Positions 12,635 to 21,009 of a stretch of DNA of 64,000 bases are shown here, in pieces. Both the position numbers and the translations under genes were made by a program. Source of the stretch: Betaproteobacteria bacterium (GTDB taxonomy: Bacteria > Pseudomonadota > Gammaproteobacteria > Burkholderiales > Rhodocyclaceae). Where the stretch lies: assembly GCA_020621405.1 (NCBI GenBank), contig JAHRYN010000004.1, positions 83,618-147,617 on the forward strand, in the 5' to 3' direction. The notes beneath the pieces are model-generated. The model searched no databases and had not been told where the DNA came from. It worked only from the letters and a program-made list of their open reading frames with translations. The first letter of the stretch is position 1. Each line of letters begins with the position of its first letter.

Positions 12635-14248
12635 TCAGTACTCGTCGACGTAGCGGTTGGTGATCGGGTAGCGCCAGTCCTTGCCGAAACCGCGTTCGGT
12701 CACGCGCACGCCGGGCGGTGCCTGGCGACGCTTGTACTCGTTGCGACGCAGCAGCCCGACCACCCGCCTCACGTCCGCTTCGGCGAAGCCGCCGGCGATG
12801 ATGCGGCGCGGCGACTCGTCGCGTTCCATGTAGGCCTCGATGATGGCATCGAGCACCTCGTAGGGCGGCAGGCTGTCCTGGTCGGTCTGGCCGGGGCGAA
12901 GTTCGGCCGAGGGCGCGCGGGTCAGGATGTTCTGCGGGATGTCGGGCTTCACACCGTTGCGCCAGGCGCACAGGCGATAGACGAAGGTCTTGTAGATGTC
13001 CTTGATCACCGCGAAACCGCCCGCCATGTCGCCGTACAGCGTGGCGTAGCCGACCGCCATCTCGCTCTTGTTGCCGGTGGTCAGCACGATGGCGCCGGTC
13101 TTGTTCGACAGCGCCATCAGCATCAGCCCGCGCGAGCGCGCCTGGATGTTCTCTTCGGTCGCGTCGGCGACGGTGTCGCCGAGCAGCGGCGCGAGCATGT
13201 GTTCGAAGGTATCCATCGCCGGTGCGATCGACACCTCGTCGTAGCGCACGCCGAGATTGGCGATCAGCTGGCGCGAATCGTCCAGGCTCATCTGCGCGGT
13301 ATAGGGCGACGGCATCATGACCGCGCGTACCCGGTCGGCACCGAGCGCGTCGACCGCGATGCACAGCGTCAGCGCCGAATCGACACCGCCGGACAGGCCG
13401 ATCAGCGCCTTGTCGAAGCGGTTCTTGCCCAGGTAGTCGCGCACGCCGAGCACCAGAGCCTCGTAGCAGTCCTGCTCGACCGGTGTCTCCGGCGGCAGCG
13501 TGCCCGCCGCGATGTCGCCGTCGCGCAGCTCGACCACGTGCAGGTGCTCGCGGCAATGTGATGCGCGCCAGGCCAGCCGGCCGCTGCGGTCCAGCGCGAA
13601 GGAGGCGCCGTCGAACACCAGTTCGTCCTGACCGCCGACCAGATTGCAATAGATGGCCGGAATGCCGGTCGCCGCGATGCGCGCCGCCAGCACCTGTTCG
13701 CGCGTAACCGGCTTGTTCAGGTGGAAGGGCGAGGCATTGAGCACTGCCAGCAGCTGCGCACCGGCCTGAGCAGCCGCTTCGGCCGCGCCCGGCTCCCACA
13801 CGTCGGCGCAGATGTTCACGCCGACCCGAACGCCCGCCACCTCGACCACCAGCGGCTCGGTACCCTCGTCGAAATAGCGCTCCTCGTCGAACACCTCGTA
13901 GTTCGGCAGGCGCCGCTTGAAATAGGTCGCCTCGACGCGGCCGCCGCGGATCAGGCTGGCTGCGTTGAACAGCCGGTCGCCGGCCGCATGCGGATGGCCG
14001 ACCAGCAGTGCCAGCGCCGGCGCCTCGGCCGCGATGCGGGCGAGATGGCGCGCACAGGCGCGGTGGAAGTCGGGGCGCAGCAGCAGGTCTTCCGGCGGAT
14101 AGCCGCACAGCGCCAGTTCGGGGGTCAGCAGCAGGTCTGCACCCTGCGCCTGCGCCACACGCGCGGCGTCCAGAATGAGCGCCGCATTGTGGTCGAGGTC
14201 GCCGACCACGCAGTTGATCTGCGCGACCGCGATGCGAAGGTTGCTCAT
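12635..14248 (-). CDS. nadE: Glutamine-dependent NAD+ synthetase
   Basis: A 537-residue enzyme that makes NAD+ from deamido-NAD+, ATP and glutamine. The N-terminal nitrilase-type glutaminase domain (about residues 1-250) has the Glu of LTPELALCGYPPEDLLL and the Cys of VGVNICADVWEPGAAE. The C-terminal synthetase has the PP-loop motif GLSGGVDSALTL near residue 285 and the TTGNKSEMAVGYATLYGDMAGG block. The length is that of the two-domain bacterial form. It is upstream of glnB on the same strand. Confidence 0.96.
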   Translation of the reverse strand: MSNLRIAVAQINCVVGDLDHNAALILDAARVAQAQGADLLLTPELALCGYPPEDLLLRPDFHRACARHLARIAAEAPALALLVGHPHAAGDRLFNAASLIRGGRVEATYFKRRLPNYEVFDEERYFDEGTEPLVVEVAGVRVGVNICADVWEPGAAEAAAQAGAQLLAVLNASPFHLNKPVTREQVLAARIAATGIPAIYCNLVGGQDELVFDGASFALDRSGRLAWRASHCREHLHVVELRDGDIAAGTLPPETPVEQDCYEALVLGVRDYLGKNRFDKALIGLSGGVDSALTLCIAVDALGADRVRAVMMPSPYTAQMSLDDSRQLIANLGVRYDEVSIAPAMDTFEHMLAPLLGDTVADATEENIQARSRGLMLMALSNKTGAIVLTTGNKSEMAVGYATLYGDMAGGFAVIKDIYKTFVYRLCAWRNGVKPDIPQNILTRAPSAELRPGQTDQDSLPPYEVLDAIIEAYMERDESPRRIIAGGFAEADVRRVVGLLRRNEYKRRQAPPGVRVTERGFGKDWRYPITNRYVDEY

Positions 14249-14252
14249 CGCC

Positions 14253-14801
14253 TCACTCCATGCGCAGGAAGTGCTCGCGATAGAACTTCAGTTCGTCGAT
14301 GGATTCGTAGATGTCGGCCAATGCCTCGTGACGCTGCGCCTTCTTGAACTGCGACGCCAGTTCCGGGCGCCAGCGCTTGCACAGCTCCTTCAGCGCCGAA
14401 ACGTCGAGGTTGCGGTAATGGAACCAGGCCTCCAGCTTCGGCATGTGGCGCGCCAGGAAACGGCGGTCCTGGCAGATCGAATTGCCGCAGATCGGGCTGG
14501 TGCGCTCCGGCAGGTACTGGCTCAGGAAGGCGATCATCTGCGCTTCGGCCGCCGCCTCGTCGAGGGTGGATGCGCGCACGCGCTCGGTCAGGCCCGACTT
14601 GCCGTGCGTGCTGGTATTCCATTTGTCCATGCCGCCGAGCACCTCGTCCGACTGATGGACGGCCAGCACCGGACCTTCGGCAACGACCTCGAGGTGAGCG
14701 TCGGTGACCACGCAGGCCAGTTCGATGACGCGGTCGCCGTCCGGATCCAGGCCGGTCATTTCCATGTCCAGCCAAACGAGGTAAGTGGGGTCGTGTGCCA
14801 T
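14253..14801 (-). CDS. orn: Oligoribonuclease
   Basis: A 182-residue DEDDh 3'-5' exoribonuclease that degrades short RNAs, including pGpG from cyclic di-GMP turnover. The first catalytic motif is in [13 protein letters not shown], and the last motif [20 protein letters not shown] carries the catalytic His and Asp. The ATG at 14801 gives the usual length; a TTG six codons upstream is less likely. The gene ends four bases before nadE begins, so orn-nadE is probably one transcript, and it is divergent from the M48 protease gene. Confidence 0.96.
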   Translation of the reverse strand: MAHDPTYLVWLDMEMTGLDPDGDRVIELACVVTDAHLEVVAEGPVLAVHQSDEVLGGMDKWNTSTHGKSGLTERVRASTLDEAAAEAQMIAFLSQYLPERTSPICGNSICQDRRFLARHMPKLEAWFHYRNLDVSALKELCKRWRPELASQFKKAQRHEALADIYESIDELKFYREHFLRME

Positions 14802-14937
14802 AATCGCGAAAATTTCCAAGCGGGATTAATGCGTTCGTCCGAACGCGGATCGGCCCGATTTTGTCACACTCGCGTGACCTGGACTCAGTCTAAATCCGAG
14901 CCCTGACCGGAACCGCATCCACCCGAGGCCCACCAAC

Positions 14938-16170
14938 ATGCTGACCAAGATCTTCCTCGTCGCACTCGTGCTGACCACCGGCGTGCGCCTGTGGCTGGCC
15001 AGCCGTCACCGCGCCCATGTCGCAGCGCACCGCGGCGACGTGCCAGCCGCATTCCGCGACACCATTCCGCTCGATGCGCACCAGAAGGCCGCCGACTACA
15101 CGGTAGCCCGCGTCGGTCTGGCGCGTACCGACGTGGTGGTGGCGGCACTCTGGCTGCTGCTGCTAACGCTGGGCGGCGGACTGCAGTGGCTGTTCGACGC
15201 GGCCGGCTCGCTGGCCGGCGACGGCATGGTCCGGGATCTGGCCTTCGTCGGACTGCTGGCTGTCGCGTCGAGCCTGATCGACCTGCCCTTCATGCTGTAC
15301 CGGACCTTCGTGGTCGAGGAACGCTTCGGCTTCAACAAGATGACCCTGGGCATGTTTGTCGGCGACCAGCTCAAGCACGCTCTGGTCGGCGCAGCGATCG
15401 GAGCGCCGGTGGTCGCCGCGGTGCTATGGATCATGGACAGCCTGGGCAGCGGCTGGTGGTTCTACGCATGGGCGTTCTGGCTGGTGTTCAGCCTGGCCAT
15501 GATGCTGCTCTACCCGACCTTCATCGCACCGCTGTTCAACAAGTTCGAACCGATGCCCGAGGGCGAGTTGCGCAGCCGCATCGAGAACCTGCTGGCGCGC
15601 TGCGGCTTCCGCGCCGACGGCCTGTTCGTGATGGATGGCTCGCGCCGCTCGGCGCACGGCAACGCCTACTTCACCGGCTTCGGCAAGGGCAAGCGCATCG
15701 TGTTCTTCGACACCCTGCTCAACCGCCTGGGCGGCGACGAGATCGAAGCCGTGCTGGCGCACGAATTGGGCCACTACAAGCACCATCACATCTGGAAGCG
15801 CGTGGCCTGGATCGCCGCCGGCAGCCTGGCCTTCTTCGCGTTGCTGGGCTGGCTGATCGACCAGAGCTGGTTCTACCAGCAGCTGGGGCTGAGCAGTCAG
15901 GGCAAGGTGCTGGCGCTGACGCTGTTCGCGCTGGTCGCACCCGTGTTCAGCTTCCCGCTGTCGCCGCTGATGTCGCTGATGTCGCGCAAGCACGAATTCG
16001 AAGCCGACGCCTACGCCGCCGCGCACACGCAGTCGGGCTGGCTGGTGTCGGCACTGGTCAAGCTTTACCGCGACAATGCATCGACACTGACGCCAGACCC
16101 GCTGTATTCCAGCTTCTACGACTCGCACCCGCCTGCCGCGCTGCGCGTGGCGAAACTGCAGACTCTCTGA
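14938..16170 (+). CDS. M48-family membrane metalloprotease (Ste24/CAAX protease-like)
   Basis: A 410-residue integral membrane zinc protease. Several membrane helices are seen (about residues 1-20, 60-85, 100-120, 145-205), then the zinc motif HELGH in EAVLAHELGHYKHHH near residue 278, two more helices, and the third-ligand Glu in KHEFEADAYA. This arrangement is that of Ste24-like M48A peptidases; in bacteria they probably act in membrane protein quality control, not in prenyl-protein maturation. It is followed one base later by the pterin dehydratase gene and then by rsgA. Confidence 0.92.
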   Translation: MLTKIFLVALVLTTGVRLWLASRHRAHVAAHRGDVPAAFRDTIPLDAHQKAADYTVARVGLARTDVVVAALWLLLLTLGGGLQWLFDAAGSLAGDGMVRDLAFVGLLAVASSLIDLPFMLYRTFVVEERFGFNKMTLGMFVGDQLKHALVGAAIGAPVVAAVLWIMDSLGSGWWFYAWAFWLVFSLAMMLLYPTFIAPLFNKFEPMPEGELRSRIENLLARCGFRADGLFVMDGSRRSAHGNAYFTGFGKGKRIVFFDTLLNRLGGDEIEAVLAHELGHYKHHHIWKRVAWIAAGSLAFFALLGWLIDQSWFYQQLGLSSQGKVLALTLFALVAPVFSFPLSPLMSLMSRKHEFEADAYAAAHTQSGWLVSALVKLYRDNASTLTPDPLYSSFYDSHPPAALRVAKLQTL

Positions 16171-16171
16171 C

Positions 16172-16507
16172 ATGACCGCACAAGAACTCGCACAACTGCA
16201 CTGCACGCCGCTCAAGGGTGCGCACAAGCGCCTGTCCGGCGAAACGCTGGCCGCCCGTCTCGATGACCTCCATGGCTGGATCGAGGCCGACGGCCACATC
16301 GCCAAGGACTTCCAGTTCACCGACTACGCGCAGGTCGTCGCCTTCGTCAATCAGGTCGCCGCGCTGGCGACGGCCGAAGACCATCATCCGGACATCATGT
16401 TCGGCTTCAACCGCGTGCGCGTCGTGTTCACCACGCACAGCGTGCGCGGCGTGTCGCTCAACGACCTGATCTGCGCCGCCCGCATCGAGGCGATGCGCAA
16501 CATTTGA
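16172..16507 (+). CDS. phhB: Pterin-4a-carbinolamine dehydratase
   Basis: A 111-residue protein of the PCD/DCoH family, which dehydrates 4a-hydroxytetrahydropterin. The active-site pattern EDHHPDIMFGFNRVRVVFTT, with the two adjacent His and the Pro, followed by the later His and Asp, is complete. The gene starts one base after the M48 protease stop and its TGA overlaps the TTG start of rsgA. No aromatic amino acid hydroxylase is in the window, so the usual partner is not visible; the cofactor it serves here is unknown. Confidence 0.93.
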   Translation: MTAQELAQLHCTPLKGAHKRLSGETLAARLDDLHGWIEADGHIAKDFQFTDYAQVVAFVNQVAALATAEDHHPDIMFGFNRVRVVFTTHSVRGVSLNDLICAARIEAMRNI

Positions 16508-17376
16508 ATACCGTCGAGGGGCGCGTCGTGTCGGCCCATGGCCGGCACTACATGGTGCGGCTGGACGACGGCCGCGTGCTGCAGGCTTTTCCGCGCGGCA
16601 AGCGTTCCGAGGTCGCGTGCGGCGACCGCGTGGACGTGTCGCTGCAGGCCGATCAGGCGCGCATCGAGAAGCTGCAAGAACGACGCAGCCTGCTCTACCG
16701 CAAGGACGCGTTCAAGGAAAAGACGGTCGCCGCCAACGTCGATCAGGTGGTCATCGTCACCGCCACCGAACCGGGCTTCAGCGGCGACCTGGTCGCCCGC
16801 ATCCTGCTCGCGCTCGAAGCGCAGGACGTCGAGGCGCTGATCGTGCTCAACAAGTGCGACCTCGCCGCCGGACTGCCGGCCGCGCGTGCCCAGCTGGCCG
16901 AATTCGCCGCCATGGGCTACCGCGTGCTCGAACTGTCGGCGCGCGGCGATCCGGCGCCGCTGGCGGAACATCTGAAGGGCCGGCTCAGCGTGCTGATCGG
17001 CCAGTCCGGCATGGGCAAGTCCACGCTGGTCAATGCGCTGATCCCCGGCGCCGCTGCCGCCACGCGCGAAATATCCGCCGCGCTCGATTCCGGCAAGCAC
17101 ACCACCACCTTCGCGCGGCTGTATGAGCTGCCCGGCGGCGGCGAGCTGATCGACAGCCCCGGCCTGCAGGAATTCGGCCTGTCCCATCTGAATGTCGGCG
17201 AACTGGAACAGGCTTTCCGCGACTTCCGCCCATATCTGGGCAAATGCCGTTTCCGCGACTGCGCGCACGACCGCGAACCCGACTGCGCGCTGCGCGGGCA
17301 CGTATCGCCCGGCCGGCTGGCGCTGTACCGGACCTTGCGTCAGGAAATTGCCAGCGCCGCGCGGCTCGACCGCTGA
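16504..17376 (+). CDS. rsgA: Ribosome small-subunit GTPase RsgA
   Basis: A 290-residue circularly permuted GTPase that helps mature the 30S subunit. An OB fold (about residues 1-70; EGRVVSAHGRHYMVRLDDGR) precedes the GTPase domain with G4 VLNKCDL, G1 GQSGMGKSTL and G3 DSPGLQEFG, in the permuted order G4-G5-G1-G3. A C-terminal zinc knuckle follows (CRFRDCAHDREPDCAL). The start is TTG at 16504, overlapping the stop of the preceding gene by four bases, which implies translational coupling. Confidence 0.96.
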   Translation: MNTVEGRVVSAHGRHYMVRLDDGRVLQAFPRGKRSEVACGDRVDVSLQADQARIEKLQERRSLLYRKDAFKEKTVAANVDQVVIVTATEPGFSGDLVARILLALEAQDVEALIVLNKCDLAAGLPAARAQLAEFAAMGYRVLELSARGDPAPLAEHLKGRLSVLIGQSGMGKSTLVNALIPGAAAATREISAALDSGKHTTTFARLYELPGGGELIDSPGLQEFGLSHLNVGELEQAFRDFRPYLGKCRFRDCAHDREPDCALRGHVSPGRLALYRTLRQEIASAARLDR

Positions 17377-17488
17377 CCCCGTTCCTGCGGGCCGCTCACG
17401 CCGGCAGGTAGTCCCCGTCCTACAGCCTCCGTGCCGCGCTGCGCTTAGCATTCGCGCGCATCTTCGCAAGACACCGGGACGGTCTTTC

Positions 17489-18373
17489 ATGATCAGGATG
17501 GGCGTGAACATTTCGCTGAGCTGCAACGTCGGCACGCCGGTCGAACTGGAATTGCGCCTGCTGCCGGCACAGACCTCGCAGCAGCGGATAGGCAGCGAAG
17601 TGTTGCTGGTGCCGGCTGGCGCGCGCGCGCTGCCGGTGCGGATCGGCCGTCACGGGCAGCGTCTGCTGGACGTGCAGGCTGCTGCGGGCACGCTGGAAAT
17701 CGCCTGCTCGGCGCTGGTCGACCTCAGCCCGCATTTCGCGGATCCCGCCTCGCTCGACGAAACGAGCGTCACTGATCTGCCGTTCGAGGTTCTGCCTTAC
17801 CTGCACGAAAGTCCGCTCTGTCCGACCGAGGCGATGACCCGTCTCGCCTACCGCACATTCGGCCGGATGCGGCCGGGCTACGCGCGCGTCGACACGCTCT
17901 GCGCCTGCGTGCGCGACCGCACCCGCTTCGATCCGTCGCTGGCCGGCGCCCCGAAATCGGCGCTCGACACACTGCTGGACAAGCGCGGTGCGAGCGAGCA
18001 TTTCGCGCAGCTGGCAATAGCGCTGTGCCGCGCACTGTTCATTCCGGCGCGTCTGGTCAGCACGGCGCGGCCGGACGACAACGGCCTGCATTACTGCATG
18101 GAAGCCTATGTCGGAGACCGCTGGTTCCTGTTCGATCCGACCGGACTCGCCCCTGCATGGAACCTGATCCGCATCGCCACCGGCCGCGACAGCGCCGACA
18201 TGCCCCCGGTCGGGCTGCACGGACTGAGCTATCACGGTGGATACCGGCTGACCATCACCGCGCTGCACGCCGCCCGCGGCGCACATGAAGCGACGATTCC
18301 CGACGGCGCGGCGGTGTCCATCGCAGCGCCGGAACGCACGGACGACCGGCAGGACCGCGCAAGCGCCGCATGA
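17489..18373 (+). CDS. Transglutaminase-like protein with catalytic Cys replaced by Ser
   Basis: A 294-residue protein with an N-terminal beta-rich region (1-110) and a C-terminal transglutaminase-like core. In related proteins the core reads GVCRDFAH; here it reads GASEHFAQ, so the nucleophile position is Ser169 (codon 17993-17995). The later His (LHYCMEAYV) and Asp (WFLFDPTG) positions are kept, as is the family tail IRIATGRDSADM. It is therefore likely to be a non-classical enzyme or a binding protein. No membrane segment or signal peptide is seen. It converges on the Anbu operon, which has an intact transglutaminase. The ATG at 17489 was chosen; ribosome binding is not obvious. Confidence 0.85.
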   Translation: MIRMGVNISLSCNVGTPVELELRLLPAQTSQQRIGSEVLLVPAGARALPVRIGRHGQRLLDVQAAAGTLEIACSALVDLSPHFADPASLDETSVTDLPFEVLPYLHESPLCPTEAMTRLAYRTFGRMRPGYARVDTLCACVRDRTRFDPSLAGAPKSALDTLLDKRGASEHFAQLAIALCRALFIPARLVSTARPDDNGLHYCMEAYVGDRWFLFDPTGLAPAWNLIRIATGRDSADMPPVGLHGLSYHGGYRLTITALHAARGAHEATIPDGAAVSIAAPERTDDRQDRASAA

Positions 18374-18407
18374 GCTGCGGCACCGGCCCCGACGATACAG
18401 AGTCAGA

Positions 18408-19139
18408 TCAGCCTGGTATCCAGTCCGGCGACGGCAGCGCGTGGAAGGCCTCGCGCAGGCTTTCGCCCCAGCGGGTGCGGATCATTTCGAAGTAGGCATT
18501 CTCGGCATCGATGCGGATGTTCGAGCACACCGCGAGCGCGTCCCGGCGCAGCACCAGCAGATCGAGCGGCAGGCCGACCGACAGGTTGGAGCGGATGGTC
18601 GAATCCATCGAGATCAGTGCGCATTTGGCGGCTTCGTCGAGCGAGGTTTCCGGGCGGATGACGCGATCGACGATGGGCTTGCCGTACTTGGCTTCGCCAA
18701 TCTGGAAATAGGGCGTGTCGCGCGTCGCCTCGATGAAATTGCCAGCCGCATAGATCTGGAACAGCCGCGGCTCCTCACCCAGTATCTGTCCGCCCAGGAT
18801 CAGCGAGGCATTGAACTCGATGCCGAACTCCTTCAGCGCCTCGGCGTCGCGCGCATGCACCTCACGCAGGCAGTCGCCGACATGGCGTGCCGCCTCGAAC
18901 ATGTTCGGTACGGTATGGAGATTGGGGCCCTCGGCCACCAGCCGTTCGCGCAGCAGGCTTACCAGCGTCTGCGTCAGCGCGAGGTTGCCGGCCGTCATCA
19001 GCACCAGCACGCGCTCGCCGGCGCGCTCGAACACGTTCATCTTGCGGAAGGTGTTGATGTGGTCGACACCGGCGTTGGTGCGCGAATCGGACAGGCAGAC
19101 CAGCCCGGCATCGAGCAGCATGCCCACGCAGTAAGTCAT
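18408..19139 (-). CDS. Anbu proteasome-like peptidase
   Basis: A 243-residue N-terminal nucleophile hydrolase of the Anbu family, the bacterial proteasome and HslV relative. After removal of Met1 the chain starts TYCVGMLLDAGLVCLSDSRT, giving Thr1 as nucleophile and Asp17, with a Lys near position 32 in NTFRKMNVF. No ATPase partner is nearby, as is usual for Anbu. It is the last gene of the operon ATP-grasp, alpha-E, transglutaminase, Anbu, with a 94-base gap after the transglutaminase. The ATG at 19139 is fixed by the need for an exposed Thr. The natural substrate of this family is not known. Confidence 0.93.
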   Translation of the reverse strand: MTYCVGMLLDAGLVCLSDSRTNAGVDHINTFRKMNVFERAGERVLVLMTAGNLALTQTLVSLLRERLVAEGPNLHTVPNMFEAARHVGDCLREVHARDAEALKEFGIEFNASLILGGQILGEEPRLFQIYAAGNFIEATRDTPYFQIGEAKYGKPIVDRVIRPETSLDEAAKCALISMDSTIRSNLSVGLPLDLLVLRRDALAVCSNIRIDAENAYFEMIRTRWGESLREAFHALPSPDWIPG

Positions 19140-19233
19140 GGCGGAAGTTCCGGCTTGAAGACAGAAAGGGATGCTGACGCAGCGCGCGCCACCCCCGTGA
19201 TCAGGGAGAAGGCGCGGCGACTGCGCGCGCAGA

Positions 19234-20046
19234 TCAGTGGGTGCGGATCGATACCCGCGTGAGGGTGGCGGCCGCCGATTCGCCGACACCGGCCAGACGC
19301 ACCGGACAGGCATCCATGTGGTCGCGTCCCACCGCGAGCCGGCAATAGCCGGTGCCAGCCAGCGCCCGCTCCAGCACATCGACGCTGACCCAGCCGGCTT
19401 CGCCGCCCGCGGCCGGGCCGCTGGCCAGCCAGACGTCGACCCAGGCGTGCGGCGCCGCCCATTCGCCGGCGGCATCGACCAGATAGCCGCTGACATAGCG
19501 CGCCGGCAGACCGGCGGCACGACAGCAGGCGATGAAGGCGTGCGCGATGTCGGCGCTGCATCCGCGCCCCGCTTCCAGCGCACTGGACGCACCGGCCGGC
19601 GGCAGGCACTCGGGCTGATGGCGGACCGCGCCGCAGACCGCGCCGCTCAGGTCCAGCAGTTCGCCCACGGTATCGCGCCGGGCACGCAGATGGCTGGCCG
19701 CCATCGCACGCGCCTGCTCGTCCGCCTCGGTCAGGTGGCTGGTGGCCAGATAGGACAGCGGCGACAGCGTGCCGGCGTCGCGTGGCATCCACGCCACGTC
19801 GTCGGTCATGCGCACCGTACCGCTGACGACGATGGACACCTCGCGATGCGGACGATCGAGCGTCAGCAGATGGCCGACGTTGCCATGCGCGTCGATGGCA
19901 CGACGGACGCTGCCCGGCGCCTGCACGCGCCAGGCCAGCGCGCGCTGCGTCGAATCCTCGCGCGGCGTCAGACGCAGTTGCTGGATGCTGTAATTGACCG
20001 GGCTGGCGTAGCGCAGCGTGGTTTCGTGATGGATATCGAGCAGCAT
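19234..20046 (-). CDS. Transglutaminase-like cysteine peptidase/amidase
   Basis: A 270-residue protein with an N-terminal bacterial transglutaminase beta domain (LLDIHHETTLRYASPV at the start) and a transglutaminase-like core with an intact triad: Cys163 in GRGCSADIAHAF, His200 in PHAWVDVWL and Asp223 in GWVSVDVLE. The conserved PARYVSGYL is present. Families of this type travel with ATP-grasp and alpha-E proteins, where they are thought to cut or remodel a peptide or amide product. It starts 10 bases after the alpha-E stop in the same operon. Confidence 0.93.
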   Translation of the reverse strand: MLLDIHHETTLRYASPVNYSIQQLRLTPREDSTQRALAWRVQAPGSVRRAIDAHGNVGHLLTLDRPHREVSIVVSGTVRMTDDVAWMPRDAGTLSPLSYLATSHLTEADEQARAMAASHLRARRDTVGELLDLSGAVCGAVRHQPECLPPAGASSALEAGRGCSADIAHAFIACCRAAGLPARYVSGYLVDAAGEWAAPHAWVDVWLASGPAAGGEAGWVSVDVLERALAGTGYCRLAVGRDHMDACPVRLAGVGESAAATLTRVSIRTH

Positions 20047-20056
20047 GGCGATCTCC

Positions 20057-21007
20057 TCAGCTGGATGACATCGGGACCAGGAAGTCGTCCGAAATGCGGT
20101 TGCCCAGATCGTTGGCGCGCACGATGAACTGGGTCAGGTATTCGTGCAGGCCGCGCGCGAACACGTCCTCGATGCGACCGAAGCGGAGATTGGCTTCCAG
20201 TTCCCCGGCACGGCGTTCGGTTTCGGTCGACCGGTAGTTCGACACCGCGAGCAGGTTTTCGTGCACCTCGCCCATGCTGGTGCGCAGCGAACGCGGCATC
20301 TGGTCGTTCAGGATCAGCAGCTCGGCAACCTTCACCGGCGTGATCAGGTCGCGATAGACCTTGCGATACACCTCAAAGGCGGACACCGAACGCAGCAGCG
20401 CGCTCCATTGATAATAGTCGGCGGCTTCGTCGGGCGGTGCCGCGCCATCGACCAGCATGTGGTACTTGACGTCGATGAAGCGCGCAGTGGCGTCGGCGCG
20501 TTCCAGGAAGGTACCCAGCCGGATGAAGTGGAAGGCCTCGTCGCGCAGCATGGTGCCCAGCGTGACGCCGCGCGACAGGTGGGAACGGAACTTCACCCAC
20601 TCGAAGAACTCGCCGATCTCGCTGCCGGCCAGCTTCCAGTGCGGGTAGTCGCGCATCTTCAGCCAGGTGTCGTTGGTGGTTTCCCACATTTCCGACGTGA
20701 TGGTGCCGCGCACGGCATGCGCATTCTCGCGTGCCATGCGCAGGCAGCTCAGGATGGACGATGGATTGGTGCCGTCGAACACCATGAATTCGAGCACGGC
20801 ATCCATCGTGGCCGCCGGGTGCTTGACGCGGAAGGCGTCCTCGAGCCCGGTGATGGACAGCGTGGCGCCCCAGCCGGCATCGACGCCACCGTCGGCCTGC
20901 GGCACCATGGACATGCGGTAATTCACGTCCAGCATGCGGGCGATGTTTTCGGCGCGCTCGATGTAGCGCGACATCCAGAAAAGATGGTCTGCGGTACGGC
21001 TCAGCAT
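20057..21007 (-). CDS. Alpha-E domain protein
   Basis: A 316-residue all-helical protein of the alpha-E family, recognisable by its start MLSRTADHLFWMSRYIERAE and by SEMWETTNDTWLKMRDYPHW. It is the standard companion of the circularly permuted ATP-grasp protein next to it and its biochemical role is not settled. The ATG lies two bases after the ATP-grasp stop; GGAGG inside the end of the ATP-grasp gene serves as its ribosome binding site. It is followed by the transglutaminase gene in the same operon. Confidence 0.94.
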   Translation of the reverse strand: MLSRTADHLFWMSRYIERAENIARMLDVNYRMSMVPQADGGVDAGWGATLSITGLEDAFRVKHPAATMDAVLEFMVFDGTNPSSILSCLRMARENAHAVRGTITSEMWETTNDTWLKMRDYPHWKLAGSEIGEFFEWVKFRSHLSRGVTLGTMLRDEAFHFIRLGTFLERADATARFIDVKYHMLVDGAAPPDEAADYYQWSALLRSVSAFEVYRKVYRDLITPVKVAELLILNDQMPRSLRTSMGEVHENLLAVSNYRSTETERRAGELEANLRFGRIEDVFARGLHEYLTQFIVRANDLGNRISDDFLVPMSSS

Positions 21008-21009
21008 GA

